DNA of 64,000 nucleotides from Neofamilia massiliensis (lineage in GTDB: Bacteria > Bacillota > Clostridia > Tissierellales > Peptoniphilaceae). The position numbers were made by a program, and so were the translations under genes. Position 1 is the first letter of the stretch; each line of letters opens with the position of its first letter. The notes under the pieces were generated by a model. It was not told the DNA's origin, did not search any database, and saw only the letters and a list, made by a program, of their open reading frames with translations. Location: NCBI RefSeq assembly GCF_001299475.1, contig NZ_CYUJ01000003.1, forward strand, positions 748,409 through 812,408, in the 5' to 3' direction. This document shows positions 55,630-63,518 of the stretch, in pieces.

Positions 55630-57234
55630 CTAATTGTTGGCCCTGTGTAAGGCTGCTGCCTTAACGAAGCCTTTAAAAAGTGGATGGATATTTGTCGGCC
55701 TATTTCTATATTCTGGGAAGAAGGAACAAGCTAAATAAAAGTCCAAGTCCTTGTGTTCAATTATTTCAACAAGACCTAGGTCTTCATTTACTCCAGCCAT
55801 TACAAGTCCAGCTCCTTCAAAGTCTTTTTCGTAAGTCCTATTAAGCTCTAACCTGTGATAGTGACGTTCTTCAACTTGGTCTAGGTTATAAAGTTTTTGG
55901 ACCATAGTTCCTTCGACTAAATTACAAGTGTAGTTGCCTAGTCTTTCTCTGCCTTGAGGATCTAGAGAGCCTTCTGGAGATACTACATCTAAAACTGGAT
56001 ACTTAGTGTTATTGTCCATTTGAGTTGAGTCTGCCCCTTCAAAGCCTAAAACATTTCTAGCAATTTCAATTAGAGAAATATTAAAGCCAAGGCCGATGCC
56101 AAAGTATGGAAGATTTTCTTCTCTGGCATATTTAGCAGCTAAAAGTAGGCCTTCATTGCCTCTTTTACCTGAACCATTTGGCACAACTAGGCCGTCAAGG
56201 CCAGCAAATTTTTCCACATAGTTGTCTTCGTTAACTTCTTCTGATTTTATTAATTCTATGTCTACCCTATAGCCAGAATCATAGCCTGCATCCTTTAGTG
56301 AGTTCATTACAGATAGGTAGGCATCTGGTAGTTCTGTGTACTTGCCTACTAGGCCAATAGTAAGTGGAAGGTTGGCGTTTTTAAACTTAGTTACCATTTC
56401 GTCCCACTCTGTGCACTTGTCGCCTTTTTCTTCTAGGTGAAGTTTTTTCATTATATATTCTGCTAAGCCCTGTTCTTCAAGACTAAGTGGAACTTCATAA
56501 ATTAGGTCTACGTTTTTTGACTGAACAATGGCCTCAGCTGGCACGTCACAGAAAAGGGAAATTTTTTCCTTTAGGTCATCTGTAAGTAAGCCGTCTGACC
56601 TGGCAATAATTACGTCAGTTTTTATTCCCAGACTCATTAATTCCTTATAAGAGTGTTGGGTAGGTTTAGTCTTTAATTCAGTTGTTCCAGGAACTGCTGG
56701 AACTAAAGTTGTGTGAATAAATAAGACGTCATCTCTCTTGTTTTCAGCGTGGATTTGTCTAATAGCTTCTAAAAATGGTAGAGATTCTATATCCCCAACT
56801 GTTCCACCAATTTCTGTAATTATAATATCTGCTCCAGATTGTTTTTGGGCAGAATAAACTGCGTTTTTTATTTCGTCAGTAATGTGAGGAATAACTTGGA
56901 CAGTGGCGCCGTTATAGTCTCCTCTTTTTTCTTTTTTTAGGACGCTGTCGTAGATCCTACCTGTAGTCACTGAAGATTTTTGAGTAAGTTCTACGTCTAT
57001 AAATCTTTCATAGTGGCCTAGGTCTAGGTCTGTCTTTGCTCCGTCCTTGGTTACGAAAACCTCTCCGTGTTGGTAAGGGCTTAAAAGTCCAGGGTCAACA
57101 TTTAAGTAGGGATCGAATTTTTGCATAAAAACAGAATAGCCCCTATCTTTTAATAATCTACCAATACTCGCTGCTGAAATTCCCTTGCCTATGCCACTAA
57201 CTACTCCACCAGTGACAAATATATACTTTGACAT
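55630..57234 (-). CDS. pyrG: CTP synthase with degenerate glutaminase domain
   Basis: 534 residues, full length. The N-terminal amidoligase is normal: YIFVTGGVVSGIGKGI (P-loop), QKFDPYLNVDPG, SPYQHGEVFV, DLGHYERFID. The C-terminal class-I glutaminase domain has lost its active site: the family motif GICLG reads GIGLG (Gly381 in place of the nucleophile Cys, codon GGC at 56092-56094), PGGFG reads PNGSG, and FHPE reads FFPE (Phe506 for His, codon 55717-55719). Glu508 is kept. The enzyme should still make CTP from UTP but with free ammonia rather than glutamine. AGGAGG precedes the ATG. Confidence 0.95.
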   Translation of the reverse strand: MSKYIFVTGGVVSGIGKGISAASIGRLLKDRGYSVFMQKFDPYLNVDPGLLSPYQHGEVFVTKDGAKTDLDLGHYERFIDVELTQKSSVTTGRIYDSVLKKEKRGDYNGATVQVIPHITDEIKNAVYSAQKQSGADIIITEIGGTVGDIESLPFLEAIRQIHAENKRDDVLFIHTTLVPAVPGTTELKTKPTQHSYKELMSLGIKTDVIIARSDGLLTDDLKEKISLFCDVPAEAIVQSKNVDLIYEVPLSLEEQGLAEYIMKKLHLEEKGDKCTEWDEMVTKFKNANLPLTIGLVGKYTELPDAYLSVMNSLKDAGYDSGYRVDIELIKSEEVNEDNYVEKFAGLDGLVVPNGSGKRGNEGLLLAAKYAREENLPYFGIGLGFNISLIEIARNVLGFEGADSTQMDNNTKYPVLDVVSPEGSLDPQGRERLGNYTCNLVEGTMVQKLYNLDQVEERHYHRLELNRTYEKDFEGAGLVMAGVNEDLGLVEIIEHKDLDFYLACSFFPEYRNRPTNIHPLFKGFVKAAALHRANN

Positions 57235-57440
57235 TTTTCCTCCTTATCAACTTACTTTTCTTTAACACTAATAATCTTTATTATAACACAGCTTGGAGTC
57301 TGGGTAAAAATTTTTCTAGCTAAAAGTAAAAAAAGTTTTTAAAAGAGTAAGGGAACTGACCTTGGTTTAAAAGCTTCGCCGTTTGCAAAATGGACTTCTA
57401 CGCAAAGTCTTTCTCTTTAACTAACTAATCAACAACCTCA

Positions 57441-57483
57441 GGAGGAGGCTAAGGGAGTCAGATTCTCCCTCATCGCCTCCTCC
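57441..57483 (+). ncRNA. Nested GC-rich hairpin, possible structured RNA
   Basis: Outer stem GGAGGAGGC / GCCTCCTCC (9 bp, all paired), inner stem GGGAG / CTCCC with a 7-base loop. It has no T run, so it is not a simple terminator. Whether it is transcribed is unknown. Confidence 0.35.
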
Positions 57484-57999
57484 CGAGACCCTCCTCCCCT
57501 TTCACCCTAAACTGTTCCTGCGGAAAGCTGCTTCGCCGTTGGCAAAGTCTTTTTCGGAAAATAATTCTTTTTTATAACCTGCTAATTGTTGTTACTTTTT
57601 ACAAACCTCATCTTTTATAATAATATGAGTTTTAGTTTTTAAAAAGCGATAGCTCCAATAACTTTTAAAAATGGTATTAAGCATTGAGTTGAAATTGTTT
57701 TTGTTAACACGAAGTCCAGCCCTCTGCAAGAGCTCTACAGGGTGTAAGAAGGGTTGGGGTTTGGTTGGAAGCGACCATGAGGGAGTTTGAGCTTCCCTTC
57801 GTTCCCTTCCCCAAGAGCTGGAAGTCAGAGAAAAGAAAGAAAAAGTAATTAAGCAACAATAAAGTTATCTAACGGCGACAGCCACCACAGATTGTTAATG
57901 AAACAGAAAGATTAATGAGCAATATAATTTTTGCAAATGGCGAAGCTGAATTATCAGTAAGCTGATCAGTTGTAAAAATCTATCTCCATTATAAAAAAT

Positions 58000-58025
58000 G
58001 GGGACGCACATAAATGAACGTCCCC
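58000..58025. repeat. REP-like hairpin, short form, covarying
   Basis: GGGGACG-N12-CGTCCCC with the same loop as at 44616, but the A-T pair next to the loop has become G-C: a compensatory change that keeps the stem. Confidence 0.85.
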
Positions 58026-58054
58026 GAACTGTTGAATTCCAAAAAATTGAAATT

Positions 58055-58636
58055 CTATTTTAAATTTTTTAAATCTTCTTGATAATTTAAATTTTGAAAA
58101 ATCTTTAAGGCTGGATCAAATTTCTGAACCTGATCTTTAGAAATTTTTATAAAGTCATTTTCCTCAATTAGACTTTGGATCTTCAAATCTCTATTCTCTA
58201 ATTTCTCTTCGAGAATAGGAATTAAATCCTTAGAATAAAGGCCAGCCATCGGTTCAATAAAACCATCGTGGGCCGTTACAAGCCCAAGGGCGTTAGACTT
58301 TTCAAAGATTTGAACTATATAAGAAATATAGCCGTCATTAATATTAGGCATATCACAAGCAATAACAAAGGAGCCTTGCGACCCAGCATGCTCTAATCCT
58401 GCGTGGATGCCTGCCAAGGGCCCTAGGCCCTTATAGTAGTCCTGGCAAAGAGTGTAGCCCCTATCCCTATAAATGTCTGGAGTCCTTGTCACTACAATAA
58501 TTTGAGAAAAGTGCCTTTGCAGAATTTCTGCCTGGTAGTCGACAATTAATTTCCCGTCAATTTTTATTTCTTGCTTGTCAAAGCCCATCCGCCTTGACCT
58601 GCCTCCTGCTAGGATTATTCCTGTGTCTACTTTCAC
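58055..58636 (-). CDS. mobA: Molybdenum cofactor guanylyltransferase
   Basis: 193 residues. GIILAGGRSRRMGFDKQEI is the MobA nucleotide-binding loop, with GPLAGIHAGLEHA and VIACDMPNI following. It adds GMP to molybdopterin to make the bis-MGD cofactor required by the catalytic subunit encoded upstream. GTG start with AGGAG six bases before it; the start follows the chaperone stop directly. Confidence 0.94.
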   Translation of the reverse strand: MKVDTGIILAGGRSRRMGFDKQEIKIDGKLIVDYQAEILQRHFSQIIVVTRTPDIYRDRGYTLCQDYYKGLGPLAGIHAGLEHAGSQGSFVIACDMPNINDGYISYIVQIFEKSNALGLVTAHDGFIEPMAGLYSKDLIPILEEKLENRDLKIQSLIEENDFIKISKDQVQKFDPALKIFQNLNYQEDLKNLK

Positions 58637-59206
58637 TTATAGCTCCTTGAGAGTATCTATTGTAGCCTGGGCGATTTTTGAATAAAAACTTATTTCTTCT
58701 CCTGCTGAGATTTTTTCTTTAAAGGCTTCTAACCAAGCCATATTTTTTGTAAGCATCTTTATATCCTTGTCAATTTCTACCTTTAAAACATCTTCTTGGA
58801 CCTGGTCTTTATGATCAAGAAGCAGAGAAATTACTGCAAGTTTTGCCCTAATATGGTCTGGCAGGTCCTTGTAGTCCTCTTCAAAGTCCAGGCCCCACTT
58901 TTTCATTATCTTAATCATATCCCTAGCTGGCTTTTCCATTAAGTGAGAGTCTTTTCTATAATAAGATGACTCGTAAGGAGAGGCCAAGGGACTGGAAACT
59001 CCAACAAAGAGATAGAGATAGTCCTTGGAAATTTTTTCTTCTAAAGATTTTCTATAAGATTCATCTTTAAATTCTTCAAAGGAAGTTAGAGGAAATGCCG
59101 TCTCTAGCATCTCCCCTAAAGATCCATCTAATATTTTTTCTTTTATAAAATCATCTGGCCTTGAATATAAAAGGCTTAAGATGTCTAATTTTTCTTTAAG
59201 CTTCAT
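58637..59206 (-). CDS. TorD/DmsD-family molybdoenzyme chaperone
   Basis: 189 residues, all helical. The block DYLYLFVGVSSPLASPYESSYYRKD is the TorD-family signature. Such chaperones hold the apo catalytic subunit, guard its Tat signal and help cofactor insertion. Its ATG overlaps the catalytic gene stop by one base, and mobA follows. Confidence 0.93.
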   Translation of the reverse strand: MKLKEKLDILSLLYSRPDDFIKEKILDGSLGEMLETAFPLTSFEEFKDESYRKSLEEKISKDYLYLFVGVSSPLASPYESSYYRKDSHLMEKPARDMIKIMKKWGLDFEEDYKDLPDHIRAKLAVISLLLDHKDQVQEDVLKVEIDKDIKMLTKNMAWLEAFKEKISAGEEISFYSKIAQATIDTLKEL

Positions 59207-61587
59207 TAGATTGCTTGAACGTTACAAACTTCTGCTTTGACTGTAAAGCAGTTTGAGTATGGGTCCACTCTCAAGTTGTCAACTAAAACAGATGGATTTG
59301 CTCCAACGCCGTCAGCTAGGGTCATTGTTGGTGCATGGTGACCAAAGCCGTGGGTCATGTGAACATACCCCTTTGGACATCTCTTAGTTGCTAAAACTTC
59401 TGCTTGGACTTCGCCAGTTGGGCTGTAGGCCCTTGCCATATCGCCAGTTTGAAGTCCTCTTTCTTCTGCATCTTCTACAGACATTACAATATAGTTTTTA
59501 TCTTTTACAATAACTTCGTCATCAAAAATTTGCATTAGATACTTGTTGTTTCTAGTTGAAGTTTGAGTGTGCCAGCAGACTTTTCCTCCAGCCATAAATC
59601 TTAGTGGATATTCATCTGTTGTGTCAGCTGGTTCAATATAACCTGGAACTCCAGATCCTGCTGAAACGTAGACCTTTTGGTCGTCTGTAAGGTCGTCGCC
59701 TACAAATGAGAAGTAGTACTTGCCATTGTTAAAGACCTTGTCGTAGTTTTCGTAAGTCCTTGCGTCAGCGTCCTTCTTCATCCAAACTCCCTCAGTCTTA
59801 AGCTGGTCAAGGTCAGCTATTAGGCCGTCACCTTGATCTGCCTTAAGAACTGAATCTTCCATAGCCTTTTCTTCTCCTTCTGGGTCTAGGGCTAAAAATT
59901 CTTTAAAACCAAATTTTTGGCCTAGCTTTATAAAGATCCAGTAGGCTGACTTTGATTCCCACATTGGGTCAACAAGAGGTTGAGAAATAGCTAGGGCTTG
60001 GGTATAGGCATTTATTTGTCTAGCTGCGTATCTTTCCAGATAAGTTGCTTCAGGTAGAGCGATTCCTCCAACAGGTAGGGCCTCACAAGTTTGGTTTAGA
60101 TAAATATCTATAACTACACCAAAGTCCAAAGCGTTAAAGGCCTGGATCATTTTTTCTGTATTTGATTGAGAACCAATTGGGTCTGTTTGGTAGACAATTA
60201 GGGCCTTAAGTCCATTTCCATTATAAAGTGGCAGACTTTCTTCTTCTGCAAGTGGACCTGCTGGAACTGCATCAGGAGTCAAGATACATTCAGGAAGAAT
60301 ATTTCTATTTCCACCTTCTGGGTTACCTGAATAAGAAACATAGCCTAAGGCCTCCCAGAATTTTTCCTTGCCCTTGGAGTTGTCTTCTTCAAACTTGTCT
60401 GAAGATAATTTTGCTTTGGCCCTTTTAGTGATTCCACCTTCGCCTAGCATATTGCCAGTTAAAGCAACTAGGTTAAGGAGGTGCCAGTCAGCTTGGGTTC
60501 CGTTTTGGTGCATAATTATTCCAGATGAAGTATCTGCAACAGCCCTGTCGGCAGCAGCAAATTCTCTAGCAATTCTCCTAATAGTTTCAGCATCAATGCC
60601 ACAAATATCAGCAACAGCTTCTGGACTGTATTCGTCTTTTAAAATTTCTGCCTTGTATTCTTCAAAGCCGTAACCAAGATTATTTACAAAATCCTTGTCA
60701 TAAAGGTCTTCAGAAATAATTACATGGTTCATGGCCATTAGCATTAGGCCGTCAGTTCCAGCCTTAATAGGCAGATACTCGTCAGCCTTGGCAGCTGCGT
60801 AGTTAAATCTTGGGTCAACTACAATAAGTTTGGCCCCATTTTCTTTGGCTGTTAAAATATCCCCTGGCATTCCCAGTCTATACCTAGGAGCTTCCATTTG
60901 GTTGGCTCCAAAGAGCATTATATAATCAGAGTTTTTAAAGTCGCAATAAAGACCTGCAGCACCTGCAACAAGTTGTTGGGCTACTCTCTTGCCTGAGTCA
61001 CAAATTGAGTTTTGACCAAGGACGCCATTTGGAGATCCATAGGCCTTTAAAAATGCCTTTAAATATGAAGTATAATAGCCTCTTCTATTTAGGCCTAAAA
61101 CTGTTTCAGGTCCATAGTCATTTGCTATTCTACTTAAGTTTTCGTAAATATCATCAAAGGCTTCTTCCCAAGAAATTTCTTCCCAAGTATCTGGCCCTGT
61201 TTTTCTCATAGGAGTCTTTAGCCTGTCTTCGTCATAAAGTTGGGCAATACCGGCATTTCCTTTGGCACAAAGAGAGCCGTTAGAAACTGGACAGTTTGGA
61301 TTTGCTTCCATTCTCTTTACTATGCCGTCTTCGTCAACAACTCCAACTGCAGCACAGTTAATAGCACACATATAGCAGGCTGTAGGAATTTTTGTAACCT
61401 TTTCAGCTGGATAAGTGTAAGGATAATTTCTGTGGTCAGTAGATTTTTTTGGAGTATTAGTAAGCTCCTTTGGCTCTGTAAAATATTCTTTTGAACATCC
61501 GCTTAAAACTGTGGCAGAAGCTACAGCAAGGCCAGATGCTTTTAGAAACTTTCTCCTTGATATTTCCTTGTTCCAATCCTTAAGCAT
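59206..61587 (-). CDS. Tat-exported molybdopterin oxidoreductase (DMSO reductase superfamily)
   Basis: 793 residues. The Tat signal is SRRKFLK (10-16), followed by a hydrophobic stretch and LSGC (lipobox-like, Cys31). A [4Fe-4S] site is C71-x2-C74-x3-C78..C107. The likely Mo ligand is Cys196 (NSICDSGKR), a Cys as in Psr/Phs/Ttr-like enzymes rather than the Ser of DmsA. The substrate cannot be told from sequence; a sulfur-oxyanion or similar acceptor is possible. It lies in the operon ferredoxin, FeS subunit, catalytic subunit, TorD, MobA, and overlaps the FeS gene by 8 nt. Confidence 0.92.
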   Translation of the reverse strand: MLKDWNKEISRRKFLKASGLAVASATVLSGCSKEYFTEPKELTNTPKKSTDHRNYPYTYPAEKVTKIPTACYMCAINCAAVGVVDEDGIVKRMEANPNCPVSNGSLCAKGNAGIAQLYDEDRLKTPMRKTGPDTWEEISWEEAFDDIYENLSRIANDYGPETVLGLNRRGYYTSYLKAFLKAYGSPNGVLGQNSICDSGKRVAQQLVAGAAGLYCDFKNSDYIMLFGANQMEAPRYRLGMPGDILTAKENGAKLIVVDPRFNYAAAKADEYLPIKAGTDGLMLMAMNHVIISEDLYDKDFVNNLGYGFEEYKAEILKDEYSPEAVADICGIDAETIRRIAREFAAADRAVADTSSGIIMHQNGTQADWHLLNLVALTGNMLGEGGITKRAKAKLSSDKFEEDNSKGKEKFWEALGYVSYSGNPEGGNRNILPECILTPDAVPAGPLAEEESLPLYNGNGLKALIVYQTDPIGSQSNTEKMIQAFNALDFGVVIDIYLNQTCEALPVGGIALPEATYLERYAARQINAYTQALAISQPLVDPMWESKSAYWIFIKLGQKFGFKEFLALDPEGEEKAMEDSVLKADQGDGLIADLDQLKTEGVWMKKDADARTYENYDKVFNNGKYYFSFVGDDLTDDQKVYVSAGSGVPGYIEPADTTDEYPLRFMAGGKVCWHTQTSTRNNKYLMQIFDDEVIVKDKNYIVMSVEDAEERGLQTGDMARAYSPTGEVQAEVLATKRCPKGYVHMTHGFGHHAPTMTLADGVGANPSVLVDNLRVDPYSNCFTVKAEVCNVQAI

Positions 61588-62155
61588 CTTTTTCCTCCTC
61601 TAAAATATAATAAACATAAGGTTCAAAATCTTCAGTTCCATTGTCTAAGTATTCGTCAAGTCTAACGACCTTTCCTTCAGCGACAAGTTTTGAAACTTCA
61701 GAATTTGGATCATCTAAGTCGCCGAAAATCCTACACTTAGTTGGGCAAGTAGAAACACAAATAGGGCTTCCGCCATTTTCAACTAAGTTGGCACAGAAAG
61801 AGCACTTTACAGCAACTCTGGCCTCTGTATCCATAGACCTAGCCCCATAAGGACAAGCCTTTACACAAAGAGAGCAGCCTACACAGTTTTCTGGATTAAT
61901 AAGTACATAGCCTTCAGGAGTTCTAAAGGTTGCATCTTCAACTGGACAAACATCCACACACTTTGGGTTGCCACAGTGGGCACAAAGATGAGGAGTAAAG
62001 TCTAGTTTTAAATCTGGAAATTCACCTGATTCTTCAACAGTGACCCAGTTTAATTTGTTTTCTGCTGGCATAGAATAATTTTGCTGGCAGGAAACAACAC
62101 AGGCATTGCAGCCTATACAGTTTTTCTTATCAAATATCATTGCATATCTGGACAT
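61580..62155 (-). CDS. Four-cluster FeS electron-transfer subunit (DmsB/NrfC-like)
   Basis: 191 residues. Four cysteine groups for [4Fe-4S] clusters: CIGCNACVVSC, CAHCGNPKCVDVCP, CVGCSLCVKACP and CSFC..CVSTCP. This is the usual wiring subunit of a DMSO-reductase-type enzyme. No membrane-anchor gene (DmsC/NrfD) follows in the operon. Confidence 0.95.
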   Translation of the reverse strand: MSRYAMIFDKKNCIGCNACVVSCQQNYSMPAENKLNWVTVEESGEFPDLKLDFTPHLCAHCGNPKCVDVCPVEDATFRTPEGYVLINPENCVGCSLCVKACPYGARSMDTEARVAVKCSFCANLVENGGSPICVSTCPTKCRIFGDLDDPNSEVSKLVAEGKVVRLDEYLDNGTEDFEPYVYYILEEEKDA

Positions 62156-63246
62156 TAATTTTTCCTCCTATTAATTTTGCGTCGTCTATTTTTTCTTCTT
62201 AGGGCACAAGTTGGACAAAGTCCTTCATCATCTAAGTCGCTAGTTGCAACATTACAAGACTTGCAAAGACTTTTTTCCTTTTTATAGAGAATCTTCTCTT
62301 CAAAATCTTTTAAGCTTGATTTTCTTAAAGCCGAGCTTGGGCATTTTTCTAAACACCTGCCACAAAAGTTACAAAGACTCTGATCAAGAACAAGTTGGTC
62401 CCTGTCCTTATAAGTCTCAACTTTTATAGCTCCAGTAGGACAAAGATTTTCACACCGCCTACAAAAAATGCAAGCAGAACTGCCTTCTAAGCTGTAGATG
62501 TGTGGCATAAAAATACTTAAGTCCACCCCGTCCTTTAAAGCCTTTTTAAGAAGAATTTTTATTAAAGTGTCTACGTTCTCTTCTGTTTCTAGGTCTAGGC
62601 CAAAGTCCTTTGACGTCTGTCTCACAGAAGACTTGGCCAAATCTTCAGTAGTCTTAAAGATGTTTTTAAAAAGGTCTCGCCTAGAAAGGTCAGTCTCTTC
62701 TTGAGTCTCCAAGGTCCCAAAAGAAATTTTTAAAGCCTCATTTCCAGCCTTGTCTTTGAAATCTTCAATCAAAGACTTAGTGTCTAAACCTAAGTCCTTG
62801 TAGGCACAGTTTTCGCAAGAAGAAAAATCCATTTTCACCTGAGCTCTTAAGTCTCCTGCAAAAATCGCCCCTAAAAATCTAGGATCAATAGTTCGCAGAC
62901 AGCCAAAATTCACATCAGCTTTCCCTTGGCTTTTTATACAGCCACAAGAAAACTCTTGGACCTTTTCATCTAAGGCCTTGTTAATAAAGGCCAGATAGGG
63001 ACGGTCAGCTGAGTGCAAGGCCCTTGAATAACAAGAGCTGACACAGATATTACAGCCAGTACACTCGAGAGGGTCCACATAAACTTGGGTCTCCTTAAGA
63101 CTAATAGCCTTAGCAGGACAAAGCTCAAAACACCTTTGACACTTGTCCTTGTCGTGCCTAGACCTAAGACAAGCCCCAGAATTATTTTCAATTTTCTTCT
63201 TAAAAGTCTGGTCCAAAAGCCCTTGGACTAACAATTTCTCTAACAT
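62155..63246 (-). CDS. Multi-cluster ferredoxin-like protein with internal NapF-like motif and C-terminal zinc ribbon
   Basis: 363 residues. An N-terminal pair of clusters (CQRCFELCP, CTGCNICVSSC) is followed by a Cys-rich linker (FSCGC, CENC). Near residue 190 a SRRDLFKNIF motif begins a second, NapF-like section with two more clusters (CIFCRRCENLCP, CNFCGRCLEKCP). The C-terminus has CKSC..CPTC and a very basic tail. Overlaps the FeS subunit start by one base. It likely feeds electrons to the molybdoenzyme or helps its maturation; I know no exact match. Confidence 0.85.
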   Translation of the reverse strand: MLEKLLVQGLLDQTFKKKIENNSGACLRSRHDKDKCQRCFELCPAKAISLKETQVYVDPLECTGCNICVSSCYSRALHSADRPYLAFINKALDEKVQEFSCGCIKSQGKADVNFGCLRTIDPRFLGAIFAGDLRAQVKMDFSSCENCAYKDLGLDTKSLIEDFKDKAGNEALKISFGTLETQEETDLSRRDLFKNIFKTTEDLAKSSVRQTSKDFGLDLETEENVDTLIKILLKKALKDGVDLSIFMPHIYSLEGSSACIFCRRCENLCPTGAIKVETYKDRDQLVLDQSLCNFCGRCLEKCPSSALRKSSLKDFEEKILYKKEKSLCKSCNVATSDLDDEGLCPTCALRRKNRRRKINRRKN

Positions 63247-63364
63247 AGCATCACTTTCTAAGTATATAAAAATACATAATGATTATAGCATATTACAAAT
63301 CTTTTTGCGAGAAAAGGAGTTGGAAGAGTAAGGGAACATTTAAATCCCTAGCCAAGAAGAGTAA

Positions 63365-63391
63365 GGGGACTGTCCCTTGTGGCCTGTCCCC
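63365..63391 (+). repeat. REP-like hairpin, long form
   Basis: Same unit as 44561-44587, on the plus strand. Confidence 0.8.
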
Positions 63392-63436
63392 GGTGAAAGA
63401 AGAGTATTTTTTCTTTCCTCTGTTTGAAGAATATTT

Positions 63437-63464
63437 GGGGACATTCCTTTGAACCGATATGTCC
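63437..63464. repeat. REP-like hairpin, truncated by the IS end
   Basis: GGGGACAT..ATGTCC: the last two stem bases are lost where the IS3-like element begins. Confidence 0.6.
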
Positions 63465-63509
63465 AAAGTAGACAGCGTAATTAATTAAAAATACGCTAGA
63501 TACTTTGGA
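63462..63509 (+). promoter_or_regulatory. Hairpin covering the transposase ribosome binding site
   Basis: TCCAAAGTA-GAC-AGCGTA-N12-TACGCT-AGA-TACTTTGGA: outer 9-bp and inner 6-bp stems. The GGAGG of the transposase gene (63507-63511) is partly inside the 3' arm, so read-through RNA would hide it. Confidence 0.65.
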
Positions 63510-63518
63510 GGTATATCG

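Larger units (their letters stand above)
57235..58054. other. 820-bp gene-free region with inverted repeats and a GC-rich hairpin
   Basis: No credible ORF. It holds the pyrG promoter area (TATAAT near 57285), a near-perfect inverted pair GCTTCGCC(G/A)TTTGCAAAA at 57373-57390 and 57929-57946, a third partial copy at 57530-57547, a nested hairpin at 57441-57483 and a REP-like hairpin at 58000. Its base composition is patchy and much richer in G+C than other gaps here. It looks like non-coding mobile or structured-RNA DNA; nature unknown. Confidence 0.7.
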
